The position numbers were made by a program, and so were the translations under genes. From an uncultured Gammaproteobacteria bacterium (lineage in GTDB: Bacteria > Pseudomonadota > Gammaproteobacteria > CAJQNE01), in assembly GCA_905479545.1 (NCBI GenBank), contig CAJQNE010000539.1, positions 1-8,037 of the forward strand: DNA of 8,037 nt. The letters are read 5' to 3'. The notes beneath the pieces were generated by a model. It ran no database searches. It was not told the DNA's origin and worked only from the letters and a program-made list of their open reading frames with translations. Numbering within the stretch: the first letter of the stretch is position 1; every line of letters begins with the position of its first letter. Positions 1-6,415 of the stretch are shown piece by piece.

Positions 1-343
1 GCACCGTAGACCCTTCTAGTAAAGCCAGGTTGACGACGAGTGGGTTATCACCTACCAGCGAGGCTGCTAAGCGCTCGAACTCCGGTTGGCCGATGTCGCC
101 ATGAAGTTCAACATAGGCCACGATGCCACGAGCCGCAGACAGCAAGTTGTTTGCCCGGCTTTCCAGAATGCTCCGCAGCTCACTGGCATTGACCAGCGCA
201 AGATCTTTGCGTTGTAAAGCCTGGCTTTTATCGCTGCCGTAAGCAATAACCTGACTAATAGCAATAACGATTAACGCTGCTCCCAAGCCCGCAAGCAGGG
301 CTCGCTTAGGAGTGGGGGCGTTAATAACTGAGCGTGGCTGCAT
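1..343 (-). CDS. CHASE-domain membrane sensor, N-terminal part only
   Basis: Reading leftward from an ATG at 343, 114 residues are visible before the window ends, so the C-terminus and output domain are missing. Residues 1-14 are short and basic. Residues about 15-36 (ALLAGLGAALIVIAISQVIA) form one transmembrane helix. From about residue 50 the sequence resembles the start of a CHASE domain: a helix with ELRSILESRANNLLSAARGI, then an aromatic AYVELHG, then FERLAASLVGDNPLVVNLAL. CHASE domains are periplasmic small-molecule sensors usually joined to histidine kinase, GGDEF or EAL output modules. Which one applies here cannot be seen. An in-frame ATG at 397 would add 18 residues and is bounded by an upstream TAG. 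The 343 start is preferred because the longer N-terminus adds no recognisable feature, although neither start has a strong Shine-Dalgarno sequence. The gene diverges from the lipoprotein gene at 792. Confidence 0.72.
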   Translation of the reverse strand, partial: MQPRSVINAPTPKRALLAGLGAALIVIAISQVIAYGSDKSQALQRKDLALVNASELRSILESRANNLLSAARGIVAYVELHGDIGQPEFERLAASLVGDNPLVVNLALLEGSTV

Positions 344-594
344 CAATGCGAAATGGGCCTCGTACGATGAGTGGTTAACCAGTGTAACGAGTTGCATGAG
401 TCGGAACTAACTCGAACAACTTAAAAATAGTGTCAAATTTCGTCGCAATCGTGAGACTGATACTAAAAAACTGACTAAGTAGTTGGTTGGCTAGCCAGCA
501 TACAGTTTATGGCGGGCAATTAACTGCTCGAATCAGGGGTATTTTACCCGTAGTGATTTTTTTTGTTTAGTAAATACTGTATTCTAGCTACTGC

Positions 595-696
595 TCTGGT
601 TAGGGTTCCGCGTGCCTGTTGTCGCGGCCACCAGATATAGAGTAACGGGCCAGCAGGTATTTACCTTTGAGCCTCTACCCGTACCCAGTTGCTGGC
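595..696 (+). promoter_or_regulatory. Two-hairpin structured segment upstream of the lipoprotein gene
   Basis: Two nested stem-loops sit next to each other about 100-200 bases before the start at 792. The first pairs TCTGGT (595-600) with ACCAGA (630-635) and, inside it, CCGCG (608-612) with CGCGG (623-627) around a 10-base loop. The second pairs GCCAGCA (649-655) with TGCTGGC (690-696), and within it GGTA (656-659) pairs with TACC (662-665), although that loop is only two bases. If transcription starts upstream of 595 this would be a folded 5' leader. The AGGGTTCCG string inside the first hairpin recalls the 5' core of ykkC-type riboswitches, but the conserved second half of that family is not recognisable. 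Function is unknown, and the pairing could also reflect protein-binding sites. Confidence 0.25.
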
Positions 697-781
697 AGAC
701 CAGTCACCGTACTGTTCGCACATAATAACAATGACTAATTTATAGAGAGAGCCCGGCGACGGATTAATCGCTTGGGTCGGC

Positions 782-785
782 GGAG
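782..785 (+). promoter_or_regulatory. Ribosome binding site of the lipoprotein gene
   Basis: GGAG at 782-785 is followed by a 6-base A-rich spacer and then ATG at 792. This supports the chosen start, which also yields a complete lipoprotein signal peptide. Confidence 0.75.
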
Positions 786-791
786 AAAAAT

Positions 792-3700
792 ATGAAACAC
801 CCTATTGCGACTGCGTCAGTGTTGACGCTTGGTCTGTTGGTAATATCCTGCGGTGGTGGTGGGCAAACCAGCCCGCAGTTAATTGACGGCGAAGTGACTC
901 CACCCGTAGTTACGCCACCGGTCGTTACACCACCGACTCCGCCTGCAAACCGCTGCGCCACTGTTCGCATGGTGAGCGAAGGTTCTGACTTAGTACCAGG
1001 GCCGTTATCCCGCGGCCGCATGGGTGACTTCGTTATAGAAAATACTGAAATGCGCGCAATTATTCAGCAGCCGGGACGTAACTGGTTCTCGATCGCTCAG
1101 TTTGGCGGCAATATTGTTGATGCCGTGCTTAGAAATGACGACGGTTCGCTGGCTGCGTTGGACCACTACGAAGAGTCGGTGCTCGGTACCAATATCGAAT
1201 CGGCTCCAAATTATCAGACGGTTGAAATTGTCAATGAGGGTGGGGTCAACGCCGACGGCAGTTGTAACCCCGCGATTCTCCGCTTTACCGGCCCGGATGA
1301 TTTGCTCGACTTTATTAACGCCAGTTCTGCCATTGTAGACATGGGTTTCATGTTCCCGGCCGACGCTGATGACGTCGACCTACCGCTGACCTTCCAGACT
1401 GACTACACACTCAATGCTGAAGATACCTATGTAACGATGGATACCACCGCAATTAACGACACTGCGGCGGCCGTCGATATGTATATGGTTGAGTACATGA
1501 ACGGCGCTGGTGAAGTTGAGTTGTTCCAGCACGGCTATGGTTTTGGTGAGGTGCTCCTTACCTCGCCTTGTGACTCCTGCCGCTACGCGCTTTACGCCGG
1601 GCATGATGGCGGTGCCGGTGTGAGTTACGGCATCATTCATGATTTCCCTACCTCCACGTCACTTTCTGTGTCTGGTGTAACCATTCAGGTTTACGGCTCG
1701 GATGCTGTTGGTATTGCACTGGGAGCCAGCGCGCCGCCGTTCACCGTACCTGCCAACGGAACTTTGCTGTTTAAGCGTTGGTTTGCAGTCGGTGACGGCA
1801 CCGTGGCCAGTATTCTGGATGTTAAAAACGAGGTGCTTGGCACAGCCACCGGCACAATTGAAGGTAGCGTAGTAGACGCCAATGGCCCTGTGGCCAACGC
1901 TGAAATTGCGGTGATAACCACCAATAACGACTTCGCGACACTTGGTGCTGACCTGGTGACTGCTGCAGCCAATCTACCCATCCCTTTGCCGAATCTTAAT
2001 GTTGGCCTGCCGCGCGGTCCGGCCATTATTGTCGCCAATCATTTCCGTACCACGGCAGATGGCACATTCAGCGGTACTTTGCCGCCGGGTGACTATGAAC
2101 TTCGGGTGAATGTACCCAACCGCCTCGCACCCACCCCTGCCACCGCCATGGTTACCGTTAGTGCCGACCAGACTACCACCGTACCTGAGTTTACCGCGCC
2201 TATGCCGGGTAGGTTGCAGGTGTTTGTCCGCGACGAAAACAATGAGCCGGTCGCAGCGACCGTGCAACTTATCGGCGTTGAAACCAGTCCGGATGCAGGC
2301 GAGCCGCTGAATTCCGAGTCTATAGCCGCTGGGGTTCTCACAACAATGTCGGGTGTTTTCGGCGACCCCTTCGCCGACCCCACCGCTAACGGTATTGTGC
2401 TGACCGAATTCGCGGTCTCGGATCCGCTAAAGTCCGGCGCCGCTGTGGTCGGGGCAATGGATACTCAGGAAATAGAGCCTGGCAATTATCAGCTGTCGGT
2501 TTCGCATGGTTTGCGCTATTCAGAGTTCGTGCAGGATGTCACCATTACTGCAGGTAACCTGACAACGGTTAACGCTCGTATCGCCAAGGTAGTGCCCACT
2601 CCTGGTCACCTGTTCGGCGATTTTCACGTCCATGCCTTCGATAGCCCTGACTCAGAAGTGACAGGGCGCGAGCGCGTTGCTACTTATCTTGCCGAAGATA
2701 TAGATTTTTTCACGCCGTCGGATCATGGTATGCGGGTCGACTTCGCGCCGGTAGTGGCCGATATGAATGTTGGCAATCTGATTGCCACCGCGCCGAGTGC
2801 CGAGATGACAACGTTCGATTACGGTCACCTCAACGCCTGGCCGGTCGCGATTGAAACCAACCCGGCTTCTGATCTCGAAAACAGCCAAAGCGGTGCATCG
2901 CGAACCTCTCAGGGGGCAGTCGATTGGGGTGGCGCGACCGCTCCCGGCCTGGACTTCCCGTCAGCCGGAAACTATGGCCTGACTCCCGGGCAAATCTACG
3001 CGGAAGCCGACCTGGACCCGGTCACGGCGGGCCGCCAGGTTGTTCAGCAAATTAACCACATCGAAGGTCACTTTGGTCCGATGGGGCTGTCGATTGATAC
3101 CGGCGTTAGTCCGCCACAGTCAGCTGCCGGAGTTGCTGTGAGAAAACGGCTTGATCCGGGCGTCACCAATTTATACGACGACAACTATGATGCGCTGGAA
3201 GTCTGGATTGGCACCGATGGCCGTATCAGCCAGTTTACTCACCTGTTTACTGAGAATATGGGTGATTGGTTCAACCTGATCAACCAAGGACTCAGGAAAA
3301 CCGGTGCGTCCAGTTCTGATACTCACCAGCGCCGGGTAACCGGCATGAACACCCGTAACGTAATCTCGGTGCCCGCCAGCTTAATGACCAACGGCGAGCC
3401 TGATCCTACCAAAATCAGTGCAGATCCTCATACTGTCGGCGATGCCTTCCGGGCGGGGCAGAGCACACTGAGTGGCGCGGCGTTCGTGACCGCTAAACTT
3501 GAAAATGCCGCAGGTGATATTGCGGGTTTGGAAGTTACTGACAGCTTCGGAATTCTCGCCCAGCCTCTGCCGCTGGCAGCCATCGACGAAGCGACCACGT
3601 TGCGCCTCAACATTAAATCGCCAACCTGGGCCGAGTACGACCAGATTGCTGTATTCGTCAATGGCCGTACTCAGCGCCAGACCGACGGCTTGCAGAACAC

Positions 3701-4139
3701 CACACCGGCGCGGTACAACATTTGCGCACCAACGGTTGAGCTGAACCTGGCGGCCGGCGACTTCGTTCGCAACACGGTTACTGTCGCTACGCTGGACAAT
3801 GTCGAGCACCAGCGTTTTGAAAGCAGTGTTGACGTGCCTATCACCAGCCCCGATACGGATTACTGGGTAATGGTCCTGGTGCGCGGTCGCGACGGCGTAT
3901 CGCGGCCGATGTATCCGGTGGTGCCAAGTGACTTTAGCAATGAGAACGACGATGGCAGTTTTACCACCCGTACCCCAGGGGATATCGGCATACCGGCTCT
4001 AACTATCAGTAACCCCATTTTCGTCGATGCTGATAACAATGGCGCATGGAACCCTCCGGGTGTACAGCTTGCTGACGGATCTCTTGCTGGGCAGCTAACA
4101 GGCAGTAATTGCACGGTGTTTGATGCACCGGCGGAATAG
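792..4139 (+). CDS. Large outer-membrane lipoprotein with CehA/McbA-type PHP metallohydrolase domain
   Basis: An 1115-residue exported lipoprotein. Residues 1-20 are a lipoprotein signal peptide with lipobox VISC (Cys20). Gly follows Cys20, so sorting to the outer membrane is expected. A Pro/Val/Thr linker (about 35-51) follows. Residues about 55-345 form a beta-rich domain of unknown role with a CDSC pair (Cys260, Cys263). Residues about 353-455 and 472-600 look like two carboxypeptidase-regulatory-like beta-sandwich modules, with motifs such as GTIEGSVVDANGPVANAEI and LPPGDYELRV. The PHP-like hydrolase domain spans about 604-850. Probable metal ligands are Asp610, His612 and His614 (DFHVH), Asp644-His645 (SDH), His756 and His760, and Asp843 and His845 (SDTH). 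Glu803 lies in an EVWIG strand. The C-terminus (about 900-1115) is beta-rich and ends with a DADNNGAW turn (1079-1086) that may bind calcium. The family includes carbaryl hydrolase CehA and McbA, but this protein's substrate cannot be read from sequence. It appears monocistronic. Confidence 0.85.
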   Translation: MKHPIATASVLTLGLLVISCGGGGQTSPQLIDGEVTPPVVTPPVVTPPTPPANRCATVRMVSEGSDLVPGPLSRGRMGDFVIENTEMRAIIQQPGRNWFSIAQFGGNIVDAVLRNDDGSLAALDHYEESVLGTNIESAPNYQTVEIVNEGGVNADGSCNPAILRFTGPDDLLDFINASSAIVDMGFMFPADADDVDLPLTFQTDYTLNAEDTYVTMDTTAINDTAAAVDMYMVEYMNGAGEVELFQHGYGFGEVLLTSPCDSCRYALYAGHDGGAGVSYGIIHDFPTSTSLSVSGVTIQVYGSDAVGIALGASAPPFTVPANGTLLFKRWFAVGDGTVASILDVKNEVLGTATGTIEGSVVDANGPVANAEIAVITTNNDFATLGADLVTAAANLPIPLPNLNVGLPRGPAIIVANHFRTTADGTFSGTLPPGDYELRVNVPNRLAPTPATAMVTVSADQTTTVPEFTAPMPGRLQVFVRDENNEPVAATVQLIGVETSPDAGEPLNSESIAAGVLTTMSGVFGDPFADPTANGIVLTEFAVSDPLKSGAAVVGAMDTQEIEPGNYQLSVSHGLRYSEFVQDVTITAGNLTTVNARIAKVVPTPGHLFGDFHVHAFDSPDSEVTGRERVATYLAEDIDFFTPSDHGMRVDFAPVVADMNVGNLIATAPSAEMTTFDYGHLNAWPVAIETNPASDLENSQSGASRTSQGAVDWGGATAPGLDFPSAGNYGLTPGQIYAEADLDPVTAGRQVVQQINHIEGHFGPMGLSIDTGVSPPQSAAGVAVRKRLDPGVTNLYDDNYDALEVWIGTDGRISQFTHLFTENMGDWFNLINQGLRKTGASSSDTHQRRVTGMNTRNVISVPASLMTNGEPDPTKISADPHTVGDAFRAGQSTLSGAAFVTAKLENAAGDIAGLEVTDSFGILAQPLPLAAIDEATTLRLNIKSPTWAEYDQIAVFVNGRTQRQTDGLQNTTPARYNICAPTVELNLAAGDFVRNTVTVATLDNVEHQRFESSVDVPITSPDTDYWVMVLVRGRDGVSRPMYPVVPSDFSNENDDGSFTTRTPGDIGIPALTISNPIFVDADNNGAWNPPGVQLADGSLAGQLTGSNCTVFDAPAE
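894..941 (+). repeat. Short tandem repeat encoding a Val-Thr-Pro-Pro linker
   Basis: Two adjacent 15-base units, GTAGTTACGCCACCG (906-920) and GTCGTTACACCACCG (921-935), differ at two positions and encode VVTPP twice. Partial copies flank them. The stretch forms a proline-rich spacer just after the lipidated cysteine, which probably lifts the folded domains away from the membrane. Confidence 0.7.
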
Positions 4140-4173
4140 GTCGTTTTTAGGTGGTTTTGGTTTAATCTGAGAG

Positions 4174-4197
4174 TGCAGTGGTTCTAAAGCCATTGCA
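4174..4197. repeat. Imperfect 8-bp hairpin downstream of the lipoprotein gene
   Basis: TGCAGTGG (4174-4181) pairs with CCATTGCA (4190-4197) with one G-T wobble and an 8-base loop. It starts 34 bases after the lipoprotein stop codon. No T-run follows, so it is not a typical intrinsic terminator. It is the first of two hairpins in the short gap before the crotonase gene. Confidence 0.4.
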
Positions 4198-4218
4198 GTA
4201 AGCTCCCCAGCCTTGTTC

Positions 4219-4251
4219 AATGCCGCATTCAACTTATTTGAATGCGGCATT
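4219..4251. repeat. Perfect 14-bp inverted repeat ending three bases before a start codon
   Basis: AATGCCGCATTCAA (4219-4232) and TTGAATGCGGCATT (4238-4251) are exact reverse complements with a 5-base loop, CTTAT. The 3' arm ends three bases before the ATG at 4255, so any ribosome binding site for the crotonase gene would lie inside the stem. The stem could act as a Rho-independent-like end or RNA stabiliser for the lipoprotein transcript, a translational control element, or a dyad operator. No U-tract follows on the plus strand, which weakens the terminator reading. Confidence 0.75.
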
Positions 4252-4254
4252 ATC

Positions 4255-5046
4255 ATGTCTGAGTACAACAACATCCTTTTTTCCGTCGACGGTGCTATCG
4301 CCCGTATCAGCCTGAACCGGCCTGATGCAGCGAATGGTATGAACCTCGCGCTTACCACGGAACTGGCTCAAGCAGCAGCAGCCTGCGATAGCAACCCGGC
4401 AATTCGAGCGGTCATTCTTAGCGCAGAGGGGCGATTTTTCTCGGCCGGCGGCGATGTGAAATCGATGGCAGCGTTAGGTGATGGTGTGCCCGCAGGCATT
4501 AAGGCGATTGCCGATGAGCTGCACAAAGCCATTTCGGTGCTGCAACGGATGCGCGCACCGCTGATTGTTGCCGTAAATGGCGTGGCGGCCGGTGCCGGCT
4601 TTAGTCTGGCGGTTACCGGTAGTTTAGTGTTGGCCGGTGAGTCAGCCGCCTTCACTATGGCTTACTCAAAAGTTGGCCTTAGCCCGGACGGTAGCTCCAG
4701 CTATTTCCTGCCACGGTTAATCGGCATGCGAAAAACCCAGGAATTAATGCTTACCAACCGCATGTTAAAAGCTAATGAGGCGCTGGAATGGGGGCTGGTA
4801 AACAAGGTGGTTCCTGATAACGAGCTCCAAACCGAAGCCACCAAGCTCGCTGAGCTGGTTGTTCAGGCATCGCCCGATTCCAACGCCGCTATTAAGCGGC
4901 TACTAACCGAAAGTTTTGATAACGGCCTGGAAACCCAAATGGAGCTCGAAGGCCGGATGATTAAAGACTGTGCCGGTTCTGCGAATGGTCGCGAAGGTAT
5001 TACAGCGTTTGTTGAGAAGCGTACTCCGGTTTATACGACTAGCTAG
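4255..5046 (+). CDS. Crotonase-superfamily enoyl-CoA isomerase/hydratase-like protein
   Basis: A full-length 263-residue crotonase-fold protein acting on acyl-CoA thioesters in the cytoplasm. The oxyanion-hole segments are FFSAGGDVKSM (61-71) and GVAAGAG (109-115), and the C-terminal helix ends with EGITAFVEKRTPVY, typical of the family. The two glutamates needed for hydration in enoyl-CoA hydratase (Glu144 and Glu164 in the rat enzyme) align with Ser117 and Tyr137, so ordinary hydratase chemistry is unlikely. An Asp at 145 in GLSPDGSSSYFLPRLIG matches the position used by PaaG-type isomerases, which move the double bond or open the epoxide ring of phenylacetyl-CoA intermediates. An isomerase role is therefore inferred, with the substrate unknown. 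The ATG at 4255 is chosen because SEYNNILFSVDG matches the usual family N-terminus. A TTG at 4213 would add 14 residues encoded by the hairpin. No Shine-Dalgarno sequence is visible. Confidence 0.85.
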   Translation: MSEYNNILFSVDGAIARISLNRPDAANGMNLALTTELAQAAAACDSNPAIRAVILSAEGRFFSAGGDVKSMAALGDGVPAGIKAIADELHKAISVLQRMRAPLIVAVNGVAAGAGFSLAVTGSLVLAGESAAFTMAYSKVGLSPDGSSSYFLPRLIGMRKTQELMLTNRMLKANEALEWGLVNKVVPDNELQTEATKLAELVVQASPDSNAAIKRLLTESFDNGLETQMELEGRMIKDCAGSANGREGITAFVEKRTPVYTTS

Positions 5047-5061
5047 CGAAGGTGCGCTTCG

Positions 5062-5093
5062 GTCGGGTTCGCGCAGCGTAATCCGACAGCTAC
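5062..5093 (-). repeat. REP-like palindrome 1
   Basis: On the minus strand a GTAG tetranucleotide (5093-5090) is followed by GTCGGATT (5087-5080), a 3-base loop and the complementary arm ending at 5062. On the plus strand GTCGGGTTCGC (5062-5072) pairs with 5076-5087, with one G-T wobble and one bulged T. A GTAG directly ahead of a GTCGG-type stem-loop is the pattern of REP sequences mobilised by REP-associated tyrosine transposases. A smaller CGAAG/CTTCG hairpin (5047-5061) precedes it, directly after the crotonase stop codon. It lies between convergent genes, a usual REP location. Confidence 0.6.
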
Positions 5094-5118
5094 CTTGGGG
5101 TTTAGATTACAGCGGTTT

Positions 5119-5153
5119 GTCGGCTTACGGCCTTTGGGCCTAAGCCGACCTAC
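5119..5153 (-). repeat. REP-like palindrome 2
   Basis: GTCGGCTTACGGCC (5119-5132) pairs with GGCCTAAGCCGAC (5137-5149) around a TTTG loop, with one bulged C, giving a 13-bp stem. On the minus strand GTAG (5153-5150) lies immediately ahead of the stem, as in the neighbouring palindrome, and both share the GTCGG start. The two are in the same orientation, about 25 bases apart. The stem may also help end transcripts from the convergent genes on either side. Confidence 0.65.
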
Positions 5154-5191
5154 AGTTTCAGGCCAACGGTTTGCGTAATTTGTTTATCTGC

Positions 5192-6283
5192 TTACCGTTT
5201 CCGCGCCGCCAATACGACAAACTTATTATTGCTCGCCACCATGCGGCTGCCGCCGAATAATCGTCTGAGTTTGCTGTGGTAGTGCAGTTGCCGGTTACCG
5301 ACGACCCACAGCTCACCGCCGCTTTGCAGCTGGCGGTGGCTTTCCCGCAGCATTTGCCAGGCGATGGTATCGCCCACCGCATGTTGCTGGTGGAACGGTG
5401 GGTTGCAGAGTATTAGGTCGGCAGCCGCATCGTGGATGTCGCTCAGGCAATTGCTGGTAGTGAAGCGGGCACGATCGTCACCAATATTTTGTTGGTAGTT
5501 TTCGGTAGCGCTGGCAACCGCCATATAGCTCTCATCGACGCCGAGAATATTGGCTTCGGGAAAGTGCTGCGCCGCACAAATACTCAGTACGCCGTTGCCG
5601 CAGCCGAGGTCAATAATGTTGTCGGCGGGTGGTAACGCCGAAAACTGGTCAATGAAGAAGCGAGCGCCGATATCGAATTTTTCCCGTGAAAAAACGTTGG
5701 CCAGGTTATTTAGCCGCAGGCCATGGTCGCTCCAGGTTTTACTGCTCTTGTTAGTTGGTGGTGTTAGCGATTTATCGACTGTAGGGAAAATCAGTCGGGC
5801 TTTTTTCTTTGCCAGTGAGGTCGGCGACGGGCCAATGATTTTTTCGAACAACTCTATGGTTGAGCGGTGAATATGTTTTGCCATACCCGCAGCAACAATA
5901 ACGGTGTGGTCAGTTAAGGCGGGGCGCAAAGCGTGCAGTTGCTGCTCCAGTAATGCCGTGGTTTTGGGTAACTGAATAAGCACTGCGTCAAACGGGGTGG
6001 TTGGTACTTCAGTGCTGGGTAGGGCCTGCCAGTTGGCATTCAACTGGTTGGCGGCCAGGTTTTTTTCGCTGGCTTTATGCGCCAGCCAGGAATCGCTCCA
6101 GCTTGTTAGCTCTATATCTGCCGATTTCGCCGTCAAACTGCAGGCTAATGCGCCAAACGTGTCGTTAACTAACAAAACCTGATTGAAACTTTTCTCAGCG
6201 ATATGCTCCAGCAGCAGCGTATCGGCCGCATCCCAAGCCTGCAGCTGATCGTTTTTGGGTAGGCGTTGGAGTTTTAGATTCAA
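5192..6283 (-). CDS. rlmG: 23S rRNA (guanine(1835)-N2)-methyltransferase RlmG
   Basis: RlmG transfers a methyl group from S-adenosylmethionine to the 2-amino group of G1835 in 23S rRNA. The protein has 363 residues, close to the roughly 378 of the E. coli enzyme, which it resembles along its length. It has the RlmG/RsmC layout of two related methyltransferase-like halves. The N-terminal half (1-180) includes LQAWDAADTLLLEHI, LVNDTFGALACSL, QLPKTTALLEQQLHALRPAL and STIELFEKIIGP. The active C-terminal half (190-360) begins at NVFSREKFDIGARFF. SAM motif I is IIDLGCGNGV (223-232), the acidic turn is VDES (249-252), and the catalytic NPPFHQQHA lies at 294-302. The start is a TTG at 6283: an in-frame TAA lies just upstream, and the next in-frame ATG (residue 134) would remove most of the first half. 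No Shine-Dalgarno sequence precedes it, so expression may be low. The gene converges with the crotonase gene. Confidence 0.95.
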   Translation of the reverse strand: MNLKLQRLPKNDQLQAWDAADTLLLEHIAEKSFNQVLLVNDTFGALACSLTAKSADIELTSWSDSWLAHKASEKNLAANQLNANWQALPSTEVPTTPFDAVLIQLPKTTALLEQQLHALRPALTDHTVIVAAGMAKHIHRSTIELFEKIIGPSPTSLAKKKARLIFPTVDKSLTPPTNKSSKTWSDHGLRLNNLANVFSREKFDIGARFFIDQFSALPPADNIIDLGCGNGVLSICAAQHFPEANILGVDESYMAVASATENYQQNIGDDRARFTTSNCLSDIHDAAADLILCNPPFHQQHAVGDTIAWQMLRESHRQLQSGGELWVVGNRQLHYHSKLRRLFGGSRMVASNNKFVVLAARKR

Positions 6284-6300
6284 GATTGCGAGGAGTTTTT

Positions 6301-6396
6301 AACCACAGATTTCACAGATTATACGGATTTGTTGAAGGGGGGGCGCCGCAAGTCAGGACGAGTGGACTGAATAAATAATCTGCGTAATCTGTGGTT
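6301..6396. repeat. 96-bp element with 22-bp terminal inverted repeats
   Basis: The arms 6301-6322 and 6375-6396 are reverse complements over 22 bases with two mismatches, and both outer ends read AACCACAGATT inward. The left arm also shows a short direct reiteration of CACAGATT. The 52-base centre has a G run and no coding sequence. AACCACAGATTNCACAGATT-type strings are a recurrent intergenic motif in many bacterial genomes, from general knowledge. The shape resembles a small non-autonomous mobile element (MITE), but no target-site duplication was recognised. It lies in the presumed 5' leader of rlmG, 17 bases before its TTG start and 19 bases after the ketoacyl synthase stop, so it could separate the two transcripts. 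Confidence 0.65.
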
Positions 6397-6415
6397 TCAA
6401 TATCGTGAATATGGT

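Larger units (their letters stand above)
344..791. other. Divergent intergenic region, no gene seen
   Basis: This 448-bp region lies between the minus-strand CHASE gene and the plus-strand lipoprotein gene and must hold promoters for both. No convincing open reading frame was found. On the minus strand a perfect TTGACA (436-431) could be a -35 box for the sensor gene, but the sequence 17-18 bases downstream (GAGTTA) is a poor -10. On the plus strand TATAGA at 741-746 could be a -10 for the lipoprotein gene, but no good -35 is spaced from it. The region also holds a run of eight T at 557-564, a TGGCTAGCCA palindrome (488-497) and paired hairpins at 595-696 described separately. Confidence 0.6.

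Noticed and set aside
407..436. TTGACA as a promoter for the CHASE gene
   Set aside because: The -35 is perfect but the -10 at 17-18 bases (GAGTTA or AGTTAG) is too poor to call a promoter.
488..497. TGGCTAGCCA 10-bp palindrome
   Set aside because: Too short and without a second copy nearby to be called a binding site.
537..564. GGGTA/TACCC hairpin followed by a run of eight T, resembling an intrinsic terminator on the plus strand
   Set aside because: The stem is only 5 bp, the T-run begins seven bases after it, and there is no plus-strand gene upstream to terminate.
3381..3809. 142-codon open frame on the minus strand inside the lipoprotein gene
   Set aside because: It lies antisense to a well-supported coding region, has no recognisable domain, and similar antisense frames occur along the gene as a by-product of codon composition.
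4213..4254. TTG start adding 14 residues to the crotonase
   Set aside because: The extension is encoded by the hairpin, lacks a ribosome binding site and goes beyond the usual N-terminus of the family. Not fully excluded.
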